A DNA stretch of 52,102 nucleotides from Phycisphaerae bacterium (GCA_021736645.1 JAIPFM010000193.1:1-52102), one strand, 5' to 3'. Shown: positions 35,534 through 44,625, counted from the stretch's first letter. Numbers and translations: made by a program. The notes: a model not told the origin generated them from the letters alone.

Positions 35534-36925
35534 CTACCCCAGTGTCCAGGGCCTGCGGTATTCATAATGCAGCAGTGCATTGGCCTTTTCGTTGTTCGTG
35601 ATACGTTCAGTCTGCGGGTCCCAGTCAATGCGCGACCCGGTGGCCAGCGAGATATTGGCCAGGTGAGCAAATGACGTGGAACGATGACCGGTCTCCAGGT
35701 CACAGCGAGGCTGCTGACGCGACTTCACGCAGTCGATGAAGTTGCGTATGTGGTCCACGGTCATGTCGTTTTCATTGCCGCTGCCTCTGGGCACCTGCTC
35801 TGCCTGAATCCGGGCGTCACGCGACTGGAACTGTCCTCTGTCAGACGGAATGATGTCGTACCCGTTGGCGCCCGTTCGGCTGACGAGATTGCCGAGTGTC
35901 CCGCGCAACTCGATTTCCGCGTTACCCAGGGGTGAGATCCCGCAGGCCTCGTACTGGCCAAATACGAGCAACTGGCCGCCGGGCATTTCGAAGGTCACTT
36001 CCAGGGTATCGGGAATGGTACGGTCATCGTCAATCACGTATTTTCCCCCATAGGCACAGACGGACAAGGGTGCTGTCTGCCCCAGGATCCAGCGTATGGC
36101 GTCAAAGTAATGTACACCCCAGTTGCCCACCTGCGAGGAGTAGGACTGCCACCAGCGGAATTTATACGGCGTGATGTTGTCCTGATAGGGGCGCATGGCG
36201 CGCGGCCCCAGCCACATGTCCCAGTCCAGGCTCTTGGGCGGCTGACTGGGTACACACTTGCCAATGCCGCGGGGATCCATGTTGCTCACGCGATACGCAC
36301 GCGCCAGCGTGACCTGCCCGATCTTGCCGCCCTGCACCAGTCGGCCCAATTGACTGTACTGCTGTGACGAACGCCGGTGCAGTCCGACCTGGACAATGCG
36401 ATTGTATCTTTTTGCCGCCTCCGCCATTTTCCGACCCTCGACGATGGTGACACTCAAGGGTTTCTCGACATACACATCCTTGCCCGCCTGACAGGCCTGG
36501 ATCGTCTGTATGGCATGCCAGTGGTCGGGCGTGGCAATGACCACGGCATCGATGTCCTTGCGTTCCAGAACCCGTCGAAAATCCTTGTATCGTGCCACGC
36601 CGGATCCGAATGTTTCGCCCATGCGAGGGATCCGGTCCCCTGCCGCATCACGCACGCGCTGCTCCACATCCGCATAGTTGCGGCTCAGATACGGGTCATA
36701 CACATCGCACAGGGCTGCAATCTCCACATCCGGTTGTTTGAGACACGCCTCGAGCAATTGTGTGCCCCGGTTCCCTGCGCCGATCATGCCCACGCGGACC
36801 TTGTCGTTGGCACCCCGGGCCGTGCCCATCAATGCCGCGTCCAGTCCGAGCGCCACACTGGCAGTGGCCACAGCCGAAGATTTCAGGAACATGCGTCTGG
36901 TGGGTGGTTGGGTATGGTTGTTCAT
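35534..36925 (-). CDS. Tat-exported Gfo/Idh/MocA oxidoreductase
   Basis: The 463-residue protein has a twin-arginine signal (TRRMFLKSSAVATASVALG), so it folds with its nicotinamide cofactor before export. The Rossmann loop is RVGMIGAGNRG, followed by AALCDVYDP. DHWHAIQ and the family motif VEKPLS contain the conserved catalytic-site Lys. C-terminal substrate-domain features are DWDMWLGP, WGVHYFDAIRW and FIDCVKSRQQPRCDLETGHRS. This branch of secreted MocA proteins is abundant in Planctomycetota, Verrucomicrobiota and Lentisphaerota and probably oxidises or reduces sugars; the substrate is unknown. The start is ATG 36925, seven bases after TAGGAGAG; a TTG two codons upstream is rejected. Confidence 0.9.
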   Translation of the reverse strand: MNNHTQPPTRRMFLKSSAVATASVALGLDAALMGTARGANDKVRVGMIGAGNRGTQLLEACLKQPDVEIAALCDVYDPYLSRNYADVEQRVRDAAGDRIPRMGETFGSGVARYKDFRRVLERKDIDAVVIATPDHWHAIQTIQACQAGKDVYVEKPLSVTIVEGRKMAEAAKRYNRIVQVGLHRRSSQQYSQLGRLVQGGKIGQVTLARAYRVSNMDPRGIGKCVPSQPPKSLDWDMWLGPRAMRPYQDNITPYKFRWWQSYSSQVGNWGVHYFDAIRWILGQTAPLSVCAYGGKYVIDDDRTIPDTLEVTFEMPGGQLLVFGQYEACGISPLGNAEIELRGTLGNLVSRTGANGYDIIPSDRGQFQSRDARIQAEQVPRGSGNENDMTVDHIRNFIDCVKSRQQPRCDLETGHRSTSFAHLANISLATGSRIDWDPQTERITNNEKANALLHYEYRRPWTLG

Positions 36926-37002
36926 CGTCAAACTCTCCTAAGAAAAATCTTGAGTGTTCCACTTTCATTATGAACCTCGGTGTATTCCAAGACACTCTAA
37001 AT

Positions 37003-37032
37003 GTAATAGTACGACAACCGATGCCAGGTCAA
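37003..37032 (-). promoter_or_regulatory. Promoter of the oxidoreductase-GH95 unit
   Basis: Minus strand: TTGACC (37027-37032), 18-bp spacer, TATTAC (37003-37008), about 78 bp before the ATG at 36925. It is divergent from the promoter at 37165. Confidence 0.5.
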
Positions 37033-37164
37033 GTTAATTTCACACAGAGCCTGGACTTTTGAAGTCGAACCCCGGTCGTGGGCCCCGCCAATCACCAAGG
37101 CAGGGCCGGTCATGTATGTCAGGCATTCGGGGTTCTCGCCCTTCACCCTTTTTTTCAATTAACC

Positions 37165-37193
37165 TTGCGAGGCCATCGCTTTCAGTTGATAAT
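37165..37193 (+). promoter_or_regulatory. Promoter of the GH172-ABC transporter operon
   Basis: TTGCGA (37165-37170), 17-bp spacer, GATAAT (37188-37193, five of six) gives a leader of about 70 nt before the GH172 start. The intergenic DNA between this and the divergent promoter is about 130 bp and could hold a shared operator, but I see no strong palindrome. Confidence 0.55.
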
Positions 37194-37268
37194 GGCCTGT
37201 GTCAATGAAGGCTGTGACTCTGGTTTGGACTGAATTGGAATGAACTGAGTGCTAAAAAGGAGGTCTTT

Positions 37269-38435
37269 ATGAACTCACGAACGACATGGATGTGGGCCTG
37301 CTGTCTGGTGGGCGTGACGCAACTTGGCTACGCCCAACGCAGTCCGGTCTCGAGCCTGGGCACACACATGGGATCCCTGTATCAACTCTCTGACGCTCGG
37401 ACACGATCCATCAGCCCGGAAAACTTCACCGGCCAAAAAGGCCGGGGCGGTATGGCCACGCTCGAACAGGGTACTGCAGCCCATGCTGCGAGGGAACTGG
37501 GTCAGGGCTGGAAGGTGAATCCCTTTATCAACATTGCGCCAAACCAGACCTTTACACTGGCTGACATTGAGGGGCCCGGGATGATTCAGCATATCTGGAT
37601 GACACCCACAGGCAACTGGCGAACCTCCATCCTGCGGTTCTACTGGGACAATGAAACAGAGCCCTCGATCGAGGTGCCGGTGGGGGATTTCTTTTGTCAG
37701 GGATGGGGCAAGTATACGCCCATTGTGTCACAGGCCGTGTGCGTGAATCCAGGCAGCGGCTTCAACTGCTACTGGCCCATGCCGTTCCGCGGGAAGTGCA
37801 AGGTGACCCTGGAAAACCTCGATACCCAGGGGATGCGTCTGTACTACCAGATTGACTACTGCCTGACAGAGATCCCGAGCACGGCCGCGTATCTGCACGC
37901 CCAGTTTCGCCGCATCAATCCACTGCCTTACAAGCAGGTGTACACCATTGTGGACGGCATCCAGGGCAAGGGTCACTATGTGGGCACGTATCTGGCCCAC
38001 GGGGCCAACAGTCCGGGCTGGTGGGGTGAAGGTGAGATCAAGTTTTACCTGGATGGGGACACAGACTTTCCCACCATCTGCGGCACAGGGGAAGAGGACT
38101 ATTTCTGCGGGGCCTATGGCTATGAAACCCGCAATGCCGAGGGGCAGCGCGTGTATACCAACTTCAGTACACCGTACACGGGCTTTCATCAGATTGAATT
38201 TCCCAGGGCAGAGGGCCCGGAGGTCCGACGGTTCGGTCAGTACCGCTGGCACATCATGGACCCCATCCGCTTTCAAAAAGATCTGCGCGTGACCATTCAA
38301 TCGCTGGGCTGGCAGAGCGAGGGACGTTACCTGCCCCTGCAGGATGACCTGGCGTCCGTGGGATTCTGGTACCAGGCTGAGCCGCATGCGGAATTTCCCG
38401 ATGTGCTGTCCCGCGATCAGTTGGCCATACAATAA
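37269..38435 (+). CDS. Secreted GH172 (DUF2961) glycoside hydrolase
   Basis: The 388-residue product has a signal peptide (WMWACCLVGVTQLGYA) and the DUF2961 fold, now placed in glycoside hydrolase family 172. Characterised members act on furanosides such as D-arabinan or difructose dianhydride. Typical motifs are IEGPGMIQHIWMT (near 100-113), a Trp-rich block (SPGWWGEGEIKFYLDGD, Glu254 and Glu256) and GTGEEDYFCGAYG (Glu275, Glu276), which together hold the catalytic glutamates of the family. The natural sugar is unknown. The gene leads an operon whose next three genes form an ABC sugar importer, with the ATPase gene starting beside its stop codon. This links the hydrolase to uptake of its product. 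Confidence 0.88.
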   Translation: MNSRTTWMWACCLVGVTQLGYAQRSPVSSLGTHMGSLYQLSDARTRSISPENFTGQKGRGGMATLEQGTAAHAARELGQGWKVNPFINIAPNQTFTLADIEGPGMIQHIWMTPTGNWRTSILRFYWDNETEPSIEVPVGDFFCQGWGKYTPIVSQAVCVNPGSGFNCYWPMPFRGKCKVTLENLDTQGMRLYYQIDYCLTEIPSTAAYLHAQFRRINPLPYKQVYTIVDGIQGKGHYVGTYLAHGANSPGWWGEGEIKFYLDGDTDFPTICGTGEEDYFCGAYGYETRNAEGQRVYTNFSTPYTGFHQIEFPRAEGPEVRRFGQYRWHIMDPIRFQKDLRVTIQSLGWQSEGRYLPLQDDLASVGFWYQAEPHAEFPDVLSRDQLAIQ

Positions 38436-38459
38436 ATGAAACCGCAGAAGGAGCACAAC

Positions 38460-39980
38460 GTGACCACGCCCCTCCTGCAGATGAAGGGTATTGGCAAGTC
38501 CTTTGGTGCCAACCGGGTGCTGCAGGACGTGCATCTGGACCTGTTTGCCGGTGAAGTGCATATCCTGGCCGGTGAAAACGGAGCAGGTAAGAGTACGTTA
38601 ATCAACATCCTCGGCGGTGTGCATCAGGACTACGAAGGGCAGATCCTTCTCGATGGCACGGCCAGACAATTCAAGTCTGTGCTGGAGGCAGCCCGTCACG
38701 GCATTGCCGTGATCCATCAGGAACTTTCCCTGGTGAACACGCTCAGTGTGGCGGACAACCTGTTTCTGGGGCGGGAGGTCTGTCGGTGGTCCTGGCTGCA
38801 GCGAACATCCATGCTGGCCCAGGCCAGGCAATGGCTGGCTGCCCTGGATCTGGACATTGACGTGACCTGCCCGGTGGAACAGTATCCTGTGGGCATCCGG
38901 CAGATGATCGAAATCTGCAAGGCCCTGTCCCTGCAGAGTCGGATCATGGTGATGGACGAACCCACCAGCGCCCTGACCGAACCGGAATCGCAGCGTCTCT
39001 TCGGCCTGATCGACACACTGAAGCAGCGCGGTGTGGGTATCATTTACATCACCCACAAGATGGAGGAGATCTACCGCATTGGGGATCGTATTACGGTGTT
39101 GCGAGACGGTCAGGCGATCGGCACGGCCCGGAGTCACTTGCTGCCTCAAGACACACTGGTGACATGGATGGTGGGGCGCACGATTCAGGAGCAGTTTCCA
39201 AACCATGCCCCGCACACGGGCGAGGTGTGTTTGCAGGCCAGACACTTCACAGTACCGGACCCTGACCGGCGAGGCGCCTGCGTGGTTGACCATGTCAACC
39301 TGGCCGTTCATGCCGGCGAAATTGTGGGCGTGGCAGGCCTGCAGGGCTCGGGCAACAGTGCCCTGCTGAACGGCCTGTTCGGGACATTCGGCAGGCGCGT
39401 CCAGGGTGACGTTCAAATCAACGGCCGGCCCTACACAGCCTTCAGCCCTGGTCACTCGATTGCCCGGGGCATGGCCCTGGTCACCAATGATCGCAAGACC
39501 ACGGGCTTGATTGCCAGTATGAATATCATACAGAATGTGACACTGGCCTCATTGAAGGCGTTTTGCGAAGGTGGTTTCTTGCAGCCCAAGGCAGAGCGCC
39601 GGGCAGCTGCGCAGCAGTCCAGAGCCTTGAACCTGAAGGCCTCGAGCCTGAACGAAGACATGGATTGCCTGTCTGGCGGCAACCAGCAGAAGGTCGTTCT
39701 GGCCAAGTGGCTGGAAACGCGACCCAGGATATTGTTGCTGGACGATCCGTGCCGGGGCGTGGACATCGGGGCCAAGCATGAAATCTATGAACTCATGACT
39801 CGCCTGTGCACTGAGGGCGTGGCCATTGTGCTGGTGTCCTCGGAAATGCCTGAATTGCTGTGTATGAGCGATCGTATCCTGGTGATGCATCGCGGGCAGG
39901 TGACCCTTGCACTGAACCGCGATGAAGCCACTCAGGAAAAGATACTGTATGCCGCTCTGGGGAAAAGGAATAACGCATGA
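38460..39980 (+). CDS. Sugar ABC transporter ATPase, RbsA-like
   Basis: The 506-residue protein is a double ATPase of the ribose/galactofuranose/autoinducer-2 importer class. The first half has Walker A GENGAGKST and the Q-loop region VIHQELS; Walker B is IMVMDEPTSAL. The second half has the degenerate Walker A GLQGSGNSALL and the signature LSGGNQQKVVLAKWL, as is usual in the second domain of RbsA-like proteins. I favour GTG 38460, six bases after AAGGAG. An ATG at 38436, directly after the GH172 stop, would add eight residues and has no ribosome binding site. The permease gene overlaps by four bases (ATGA). Confidence 0.92.
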   Translation: MTTPLLQMKGIGKSFGANRVLQDVHLDLFAGEVHILAGENGAGKSTLINILGGVHQDYEGQILLDGTARQFKSVLEAARHGIAVIHQELSLVNTLSVADNLFLGREVCRWSWLQRTSMLAQARQWLAALDLDIDVTCPVEQYPVGIRQMIEICKALSLQSRIMVMDEPTSALTEPESQRLFGLIDTLKQRGVGIIYITHKMEEIYRIGDRITVLRDGQAIGTARSHLLPQDTLVTWMVGRTIQEQFPNHAPHTGEVCLQARHFTVPDPDRRGACVVDHVNLAVHAGEIVGVAGLQGSGNSALLNGLFGTFGRRVQGDVQINGRPYTAFSPGHSIARGMALVTNDRKTTGLIASMNIIQNVTLASLKAFCEGGFLQPKAERRAAAQQSRALNLKASSLNEDMDCLSGGNQQKVVLAKWLETRPRILLLDDPCRGVDIGAKHEIYELMTRLCTEGVAIVLVSSEMPELLCMSDRILVMHRGQVTLALNRDEATQEKILYAALGKRNNA

Positions 39981-40972
39981 AGGATCTGAAGACACCCGGC
40001 AGACCCTGGACGAGTTCGCCCAGTGCCAGGGCACTCGGCGCACTGGTGGCCGTGCTCCTGCTCGGCGCCCTGTTCAACGCAGAGGGGGCCTTCTTCAAAT
40101 GGGGCACACACCGTGACATGCTGCGCGCCGTGTCCGTGTTCGGCATCCTGGCCTGCGGCATGACAGGGGTGATCATCTCCGGGGGTATTGACCTGTCTGT
40201 CGGTTCCATCCTGGCGCTGGCGTCCGTGACCTTTTCCCTGCTGACCATCCACTGGCACTGGGCAGCCCCCTGGGCCGTACTGGCCTGCCTGGGTGTGGGC
40301 ATGGCCTGTGGCCTGTGCTCAGGGGCCCTGGTGGCGAAGGCGAAGATGCAGCCGTTTATTGCCACGCTGGCCATGATGGTCTTTGCGCGCGGGCTGGCCA
40401 AGTGGGTCACCGGAGGCGAAAAGATCTCGCAGGCTGTGAAGCAGTCAGACGGGACGTTTGCCTATGTCGATCTGCCGCCCCTGTTCAAATGGATTGATTC
40501 CCGAATTCTGTACGACAATATCTCGGTGGTGACCCTGGTCTTTCTGACCTGTCTGCTGTTGTGTTGGGTGTTGCTCAACAAGCTGCGTGCCGGACGATAC
40601 ATCTACGCCGTGGGCGGCAATGAAGAGGCGGCACGCCTGTCGGGTGTGCCCGTGGGACTGATCAGGATCGTCACGTACGGCGTCAGCGGCCTGTGCTGCG
40701 CTGTGGCCGGGATGTGCCAGGCCTGTCAGGAGTATCAGGGCGACCCGGAAGCCGGGGCCGGGTACGAGCTGTCAGCCATTGCCATGGTGGTGATTGGCGG
40801 CACCAGCCTCAATGGAGGCAAAGGCAGCATATGGCTGACGTTGATTGGTGTCTTGACTATTGGTTATCTGGATAAAATCCTGAGCATCAATGCCGTGGGT
40901 GAGGACAAGCGGCTGATGTTGACCGGAATCATTGTGGTGGCAGCGGTGCTGCTGCAAAAGAGTCGACGATAG
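39977..40972 (+). CDS. Sugar ABC transporter permease, RbsC-like
   Basis: The 331-residue membrane protein has about nine or ten helices and belongs to the branched-chain/ribose permease family. The typical IISGGIDLSVGSILALASV block lies near residue 57. The coupling-helix region YAVGGNEEAARLSGVP lies near residue 212 and matches the EAA-like loop that meets the ATPase. The ATG overlaps the stop of the ATPase gene, and AAGGA lies seven bases upstream. It forms the membrane channel of the GH172-linked importer. Confidence 0.92.
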   Translation: MKDLKTPGRPWTSSPSARALGALVAVLLLGALFNAEGAFFKWGTHRDMLRAVSVFGILACGMTGVIISGGIDLSVGSILALASVTFSLLTIHWHWAAPWAVLACLGVGMACGLCSGALVAKAKMQPFIATLAMMVFARGLAKWVTGGEKISQAVKQSDGTFAYVDLPPLFKWIDSRILYDNISVVTLVFLTCLLLCWVLLNKLRAGRYIYAVGGNEEAARLSGVPVGLIRIVTYGVSGLCCAVAGMCQACQEYQGDPEAGAGYELSAIAMVVIGGTSLNGGKGSIWLTLIGVLTIGYLDKILSINAVGEDKRLMLTGIIVVAAVLLQKSRR

Positions 40973-41005
40973 TATTTTATGGACCTCAGTGAGAAAGGCA
41001 GACAG

Positions 41006-41914
41006 ATGAATCACTGTATGAAGACACTCATGGTGGGATTGACATGTATGGGTCTTTGGGTGGCGGGATGTGCCAAAAAGGCTGAACAAGACGGCCTGAC
41101 CATTGGTATGAGCCAGTGCAACCTGGGTGAACCATGGCGTGTGCAGATGAACGCAGATATCCAGCAGGCTGCCAGCACACATCCAGAGATCAAGGTCATT
41201 TTTAAAGACGCGCAGAACGACACGCTCAAGCAGCGGGCCCAGGTCGAAGAATTCATCAGCGCCGGCGTCGATCTGATCATCATCTCCCCCAAGGAGGCCG
41301 CCCCGCTCACCCCTGTGGTGGCTCAGGCCTATGCCAAAGGCATTCCTGTCATTGTTCTGGATCGCCGCGTGCTGGGGGACCAATACACCTGCTTTATTGG
41401 CGCAGACAACGTCAAGATCGGCCGGGCCGCAGGCCAGTGGCTCGTGACACATCTTGACCCGGGCGCGAAATTGGTGGAACTCAAGGGCCTCATGACCTCC
41501 ACACCCGGGCAGGACCGCCATACAGGTTTCATGGAGGGTATCAAGGACGCGAATCTAAATATCATTTTTGAGGCGGACATGAAATGGCTCGAAGCCAATG
41601 CACGCAAGGAAATGGAATCAGCCCTGGCCCGCTTTGACAGAATCGATGCGGTGTATGCCCATAATGATCCGGGGGCCCATGGCGCCTATCTGGCTGCCAA
41701 GGCCGTGGGCCGGGAAAGTGCCATCAAATTCATCGGCATCGATGCCCTGCCCCAGGAAGGCCAGGTCTATGTGGAACAGGGCATTCTCGCTGCCAGTTTT
41801 GAATATCCCACTGGCGGTCAAGAGGCCATTGACACGGCCTTGAAGATTCTCAAGGGAGAGTCTGTGCCCAAAGAAATCACCCTGTCGTCCAGGATTTATG
41901 AAGCGAAGCCCTGA
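41006..41914 (+). CDS. Sugar-binding lipoprotein of the ABC transporter
   Basis: The 302-residue product is a periplasmic-binding protein of the ribose/xylose type (Peripla_BP_4). It has a lipobox (MGLWVAGC), so it should be tethered to the membrane; that is less common for such proteins in Gram-negative bacteria. Mature-region motifs include IGMSQCNLGEPWRVQM, DAQNDTLKQ, DLIIISPKEAAPLTP, VIVLDRR, the hinge-side IDAVYAHNDPGAHGAY and FIGIDALP. Arg and Asp positions fit pyranose or furanose sugars; the ligand cannot be read. ATG 41006 follows AAAGG by seven bases. The stop is five bases from the convergent gene's end. Confidence 0.9.
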   Translation: MNHCMKTLMVGLTCMGLWVAGCAKKAEQDGLTIGMSQCNLGEPWRVQMNADIQQAASTHPEIKVIFKDAQNDTLKQRAQVEEFISAGVDLIIISPKEAAPLTPVVAQAYAKGIPVIVLDRRVLGDQYTCFIGADNVKIGRAAGQWLVTHLDPGAKLVELKGLMTSTPGQDRHTGFMEGIKDANLNIIFEADMKWLEANARKEMESALARFDRIDAVYAHNDPGAHGAYLAAKAVGRESAIKFIGIDALPQEGQVYVEQGILAASFEYPTGGQEAIDTALKILKGESVPKEITLSSRIYEAKP

Positions 41915-41918
41915 GTGA

Positions 41919-43040
41919 CTAAGGGACTCTGACCCCCCGGAATCCCATGATGCTGCTCTCTTTGAGCGGCAACTGGGTGGCGCCCGTGATGGCATCGCAA
42001 GCCACGGGAACAGCCATCCACGATCCCCCTCTGACCACCCTGAATCCGTCCAGGCCGGCGTGATGCGAGGTGGTGTACCAGTCGAGCGTCCACTCGGCCA
42101 CATTGCCTGCCAGATCGCAAATACCATAGGGACTGTCGAACTGACTGAAGCTGCCCACGGGCGCTGTATAGGCGAACCCGTCCGCTTCTGTGTCGCAGTT
42201 GCATCGCCATACACCTTCAGAATCCGGTGCCTCATCCCCCCACGGGTACTGTCTTTCAGGCATGGGATTGGGCCTTTGCCCCGCCTTGTCACCATCCAGA
42301 TAGAATCCCCCGCGCAGGGCCTTTTCCCACTGGGCTTCCGTGGGCAGCCTCAAGCCGCACCACTGCAGAAACGCGGCTGCATCGTACCACGACACATATG
42401 TCACGGGATAATTGTCCCGCCCTGGTTCAACACTGTAGGTCCGGTTGCTGTGCTGGGTGATGCCGCACCGGTCCGCGTGACTCATGCGCGGATTCCAGCC
42501 CATGCCCTCCCCTCCCACCTCGTTGAGGTAGTCCGCATACATGGCCAGGGTCGTTTCGTATTTTGCCATGTAGAACAAAGGCACATCGTTATCCGGCCTG
42601 GCCGCCCCGGATTCATCCCGCCCCCCGCCGGGCAGGGACTTCATGGCGAATTTCCCGGCAGGCACCTGAACCATGGCCATGGCACGGACACGGATCTCCA
42701 CCATGTCCAGATCCACAAAACTGGTTTGATCCGTGCCCCACCAGACGACCTCCTTGTGCCCGGCTTTGCTCACCAGATCATGGCCGTTGCCGCGAAGAAC
42801 CGCATTGGGAAGCAGTTGCCAGGTCTCCCCGGCGTCCGGGCTGTAGCGGATAAAGACATAGGCCGGTGACATCGGTGACAAACCAGGCTCGTTGATATCG
42901 TATTCGATGAATGTCCTTGGGCCCCCCAATTCTGTGGGGTCCTGCCGAATCTTCAAATTGTCAATCTCGAGCCACTTGCCAAAAGCGCAGTGACAGAGCA
43001 ACAACGTGACACTCAAAGACAACCGGAATCTGCGATGCAT
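41919..43040 (-). CDS. Secreted SUMF1-domain protein
   Basis: The 373-residue product has a signal peptide (LSLSVTLLLCHCAFG). An N-terminal beta domain of about 115 residues follows (VFIRYSPDAGETWQLLP). Then comes the formylglycine-generating-enzyme-like SUMF1 domain: PLFYMAKYETTLAMYADYLNEV, PVTYVSWYDAAAFLQWCGLRLPTEAQWEKA (in two parts), YPWGDE, GNVAEWTLDWY and VVRGGSW. Real FGEs have two nearby active-site Cys; here the matching region has only one (VACDAIT). So it is probably not a sulfatase activator but a secreted glycan- or protein-binding version. No sulfatase gene is in the window. AGGAA precedes ATG 43040; the longer frame starts inside the neighbour. Confidence 0.8.
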   Translation of the reverse strand: MHRRFRLSLSVTLLLCHCAFGKWLEIDNLKIRQDPTELGGPRTFIEYDINEPGLSPMSPAYVFIRYSPDAGETWQLLPNAVLRGNGHDLVSKAGHKEVVWWGTDQTSFVDLDMVEIRVRAMAMVQVPAGKFAMKSLPGGGRDESGAARPDNDVPLFYMAKYETTLAMYADYLNEVGGEGMGWNPRMSHADRCGITQHSNRTYSVEPGRDNYPVTYVSWYDAAAFLQWCGLRLPTEAQWEKALRGGFYLDGDKAGQRPNPMPERQYPWGDEAPDSEGVWRCNCDTEADGFAYTAPVGSFSQFDSPYGICDLAGNVAEWTLDWYTTSHHAGLDGFRVVRGGSWMAVPVACDAITGATQLPLKESSIMGFRGVRVP

Positions 43041-43090
43041 AGTGATTTCCTGTGATGATTTAATCCTGCTCTTCCTGCAACCACCGGCGT

Positions 43091-44413
43091 CTAGACATTT
43101 TCCGGCACGACCCATGGGCTGCGGTAGTCTCGCTTCAAGAGCTTGTTGGCGTTGTCATTATCAGTAAACGATTCGTTCTCTGCATCAAAGACCAGTCTCT
43201 GATTGCCGACGCGATAGGAAACATTGGCCATGTGACACAGCAGCACGGACTCGTGCCCTGCTTCCACGTCGGCGTTGGGCCTCTGTCTCGTCTTGATGCA
43301 CTGGATGAAATTGTCCTGGTGCGCCTTGTCGCCCTGACGACCGTATTGCGTTTCCACCAGTTCTCCGTTGGCGTCAAAAGCCTGCCATCCGCCGCCATGT
43401 CTGCCCACATACATAAAACCTTCGGTGCCCATCACTTCAATCCTTGTGCTGCAGAAGGGCCAATCAGGCAACTTGTCGGCATCTCGCGTGCTGGAGGGTA
43501 TCTTCTTCATGTACGGTGCACAGAGCGTGGACTCCATGGACAGGGTCAGTTGATCATACTCGAACAGGGCCATTTGTGTATCCGGCGTGTCTCTGCCGTC
43601 CTGCAGATCATAAATCGCGCCCATCTGCGACACGGTCCTGGGTGCGGGCAGGTCGTTCAGGAGAAATCGTGCCAGGTCAAGTTGGTGCACGGCGTCGCCT
43701 GGAATCGGACCGCAACTGTATTCCCACAGGCTCAGCCATTGGCGGCTCGGATCGTACGGGAGTTTGGCTGCAGGGCCGCACCACAGATCGTAATCAAAGC
43801 CTGACGGGACGGGCTCCCCGGGCATGGGTGTGCGCTTTGGGTGCTTCATCATGTTGAATACACGCACGAGATACACCTTGCCCAATTTCCCGGAATCGAT
43901 GTAGTCCTTGGCTTTCTGTGCATAGGGAGCCGATCGCGTCTGCATGCCCACCTGCACGACCCGCTTATACTTGCGTGCCGCCTCCACCATCTTCCGGCCC
44001 TCCCAGATGTTGTGGGACATGGGCTTTTCAACGTACACGTCCTTGCCTGACTGACAGGCCATGATCGTGCCAAGTCCATGCCAGTGATCCGGTGTGGCAT
44101 TGATGACAACGTCCACGCTGTCATCATCGAGCATCTTTCGGAAATCCTGCACCAGTTGGGGCTTTCGAGTCTGGACTTCTTCTACCACCTCGCGGGCCCG
44201 TGCGAAGCGCCTCGTATTCGGATCGCAGAGATAGGCAATTTCAGTGTCAGGTCTGTCTGCAAACTTTTCAGCCAGATAGGTCCCTCGCCCCCCGAGTCCC
44301 ATGACACCGATGACAATTTTCTCGTTGGCTCCGCGCACGCTGCCATAGGGTAAAACCGCCGCGGCTGCGGCACCGACCGAACGCTTCATAAATTCTCTAC
44401 GATTCACAGTCAT
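43091..44413 (-). CDS. Tat-exported Gfo/Idh/MocA oxidoreductase
   Basis: The 440-residue protein starts with a twin-arginine signal (NRREFMKRSVGAAAAAVLP). The nucleotide loop is GVMGLGGRG, then AYLCDPNTRR. TPDHWHGLGT and VEKPMS carry the dehydrogenase-family signature Lys. The substrate domain has DYDLWCGPAAKLPYDP, PGDAVHQLDLARF and a C-terminal YRSPWVVP tail. It is related to, but clearly distinct from, the enzyme encoded at 35534-36925 (different signal peptide and loops). A periplasmic sugar oxidoreductase is the best guess. ATG 44413 follows AAGGAGA by five bases. The SUMF1-domain gene follows 50 bp later on the same strand. A perfect -10 TATAAT lies upstream at 44478-44483 with no good -35. 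Confidence 0.9.
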   Translation of the reverse strand: MTVNRREFMKRSVGAAAAAVLPYGSVRGANEKIVIGVMGLGGRGTYLAEKFADRPDTEIAYLCDPNTRRFARAREVVEEVQTRKPQLVQDFRKMLDDDSVDVVINATPDHWHGLGTIMACQSGKDVYVEKPMSHNIWEGRKMVEAARKYKRVVQVGMQTRSAPYAQKAKDYIDSGKLGKVYLVRVFNMMKHPKRTPMPGEPVPSGFDYDLWCGPAAKLPYDPSRQWLSLWEYSCGPIPGDAVHQLDLARFLLNDLPAPRTVSQMGAIYDLQDGRDTPDTQMALFEYDQLTLSMESTLCAPYMKKIPSSTRDADKLPDWPFCSTRIEVMGTEGFMYVGRHGGGWQAFDANGELVETQYGRQGDKAHQDNFIQCIKTRQRPNADVEAGHESVLLCHMANVSYRVGNQRLVFDAENESFTDNDNANKLLKRDYRSPWVVPENV

Positions 44414-44540
44414 ATCGTTCTCCTTTTTTATCACACTTTCCCCAGGACAGGCAAAAGTGTTGGCTCACGGTTGCCCGATTATATCAGGTTTGTGTACGAC
44501 TGCACCCATAATAGTGAGAAGGTTTTCTTGGAGTGCCCCC

Positions 44541-44568
44541 TTGAATTGGTGGTGTACCACAGTATAAT
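44541..44568 (+). promoter_or_regulatory. Promoter of the isochorismatase-ThuA operon
   Basis: TTGAAT (44541-44546), 16-bp spacer, TATAAT (44563-44568), about 58 bp before ATG 44626. In the spacer, GTGGT-GT-ACCAC (44549-44560) is a 5-bp inverted repeat that could be an operator half-site pair. It lies back to back with the minus-strand -10 at 44478-44483. Confidence 0.6.
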
Positions 44569-44625
44569 CGCCTGTGTCCGCAAAATCAGAAGTGTCGCCA
44601 GTTGATGAGTTGGAGGCCTAAGAGA

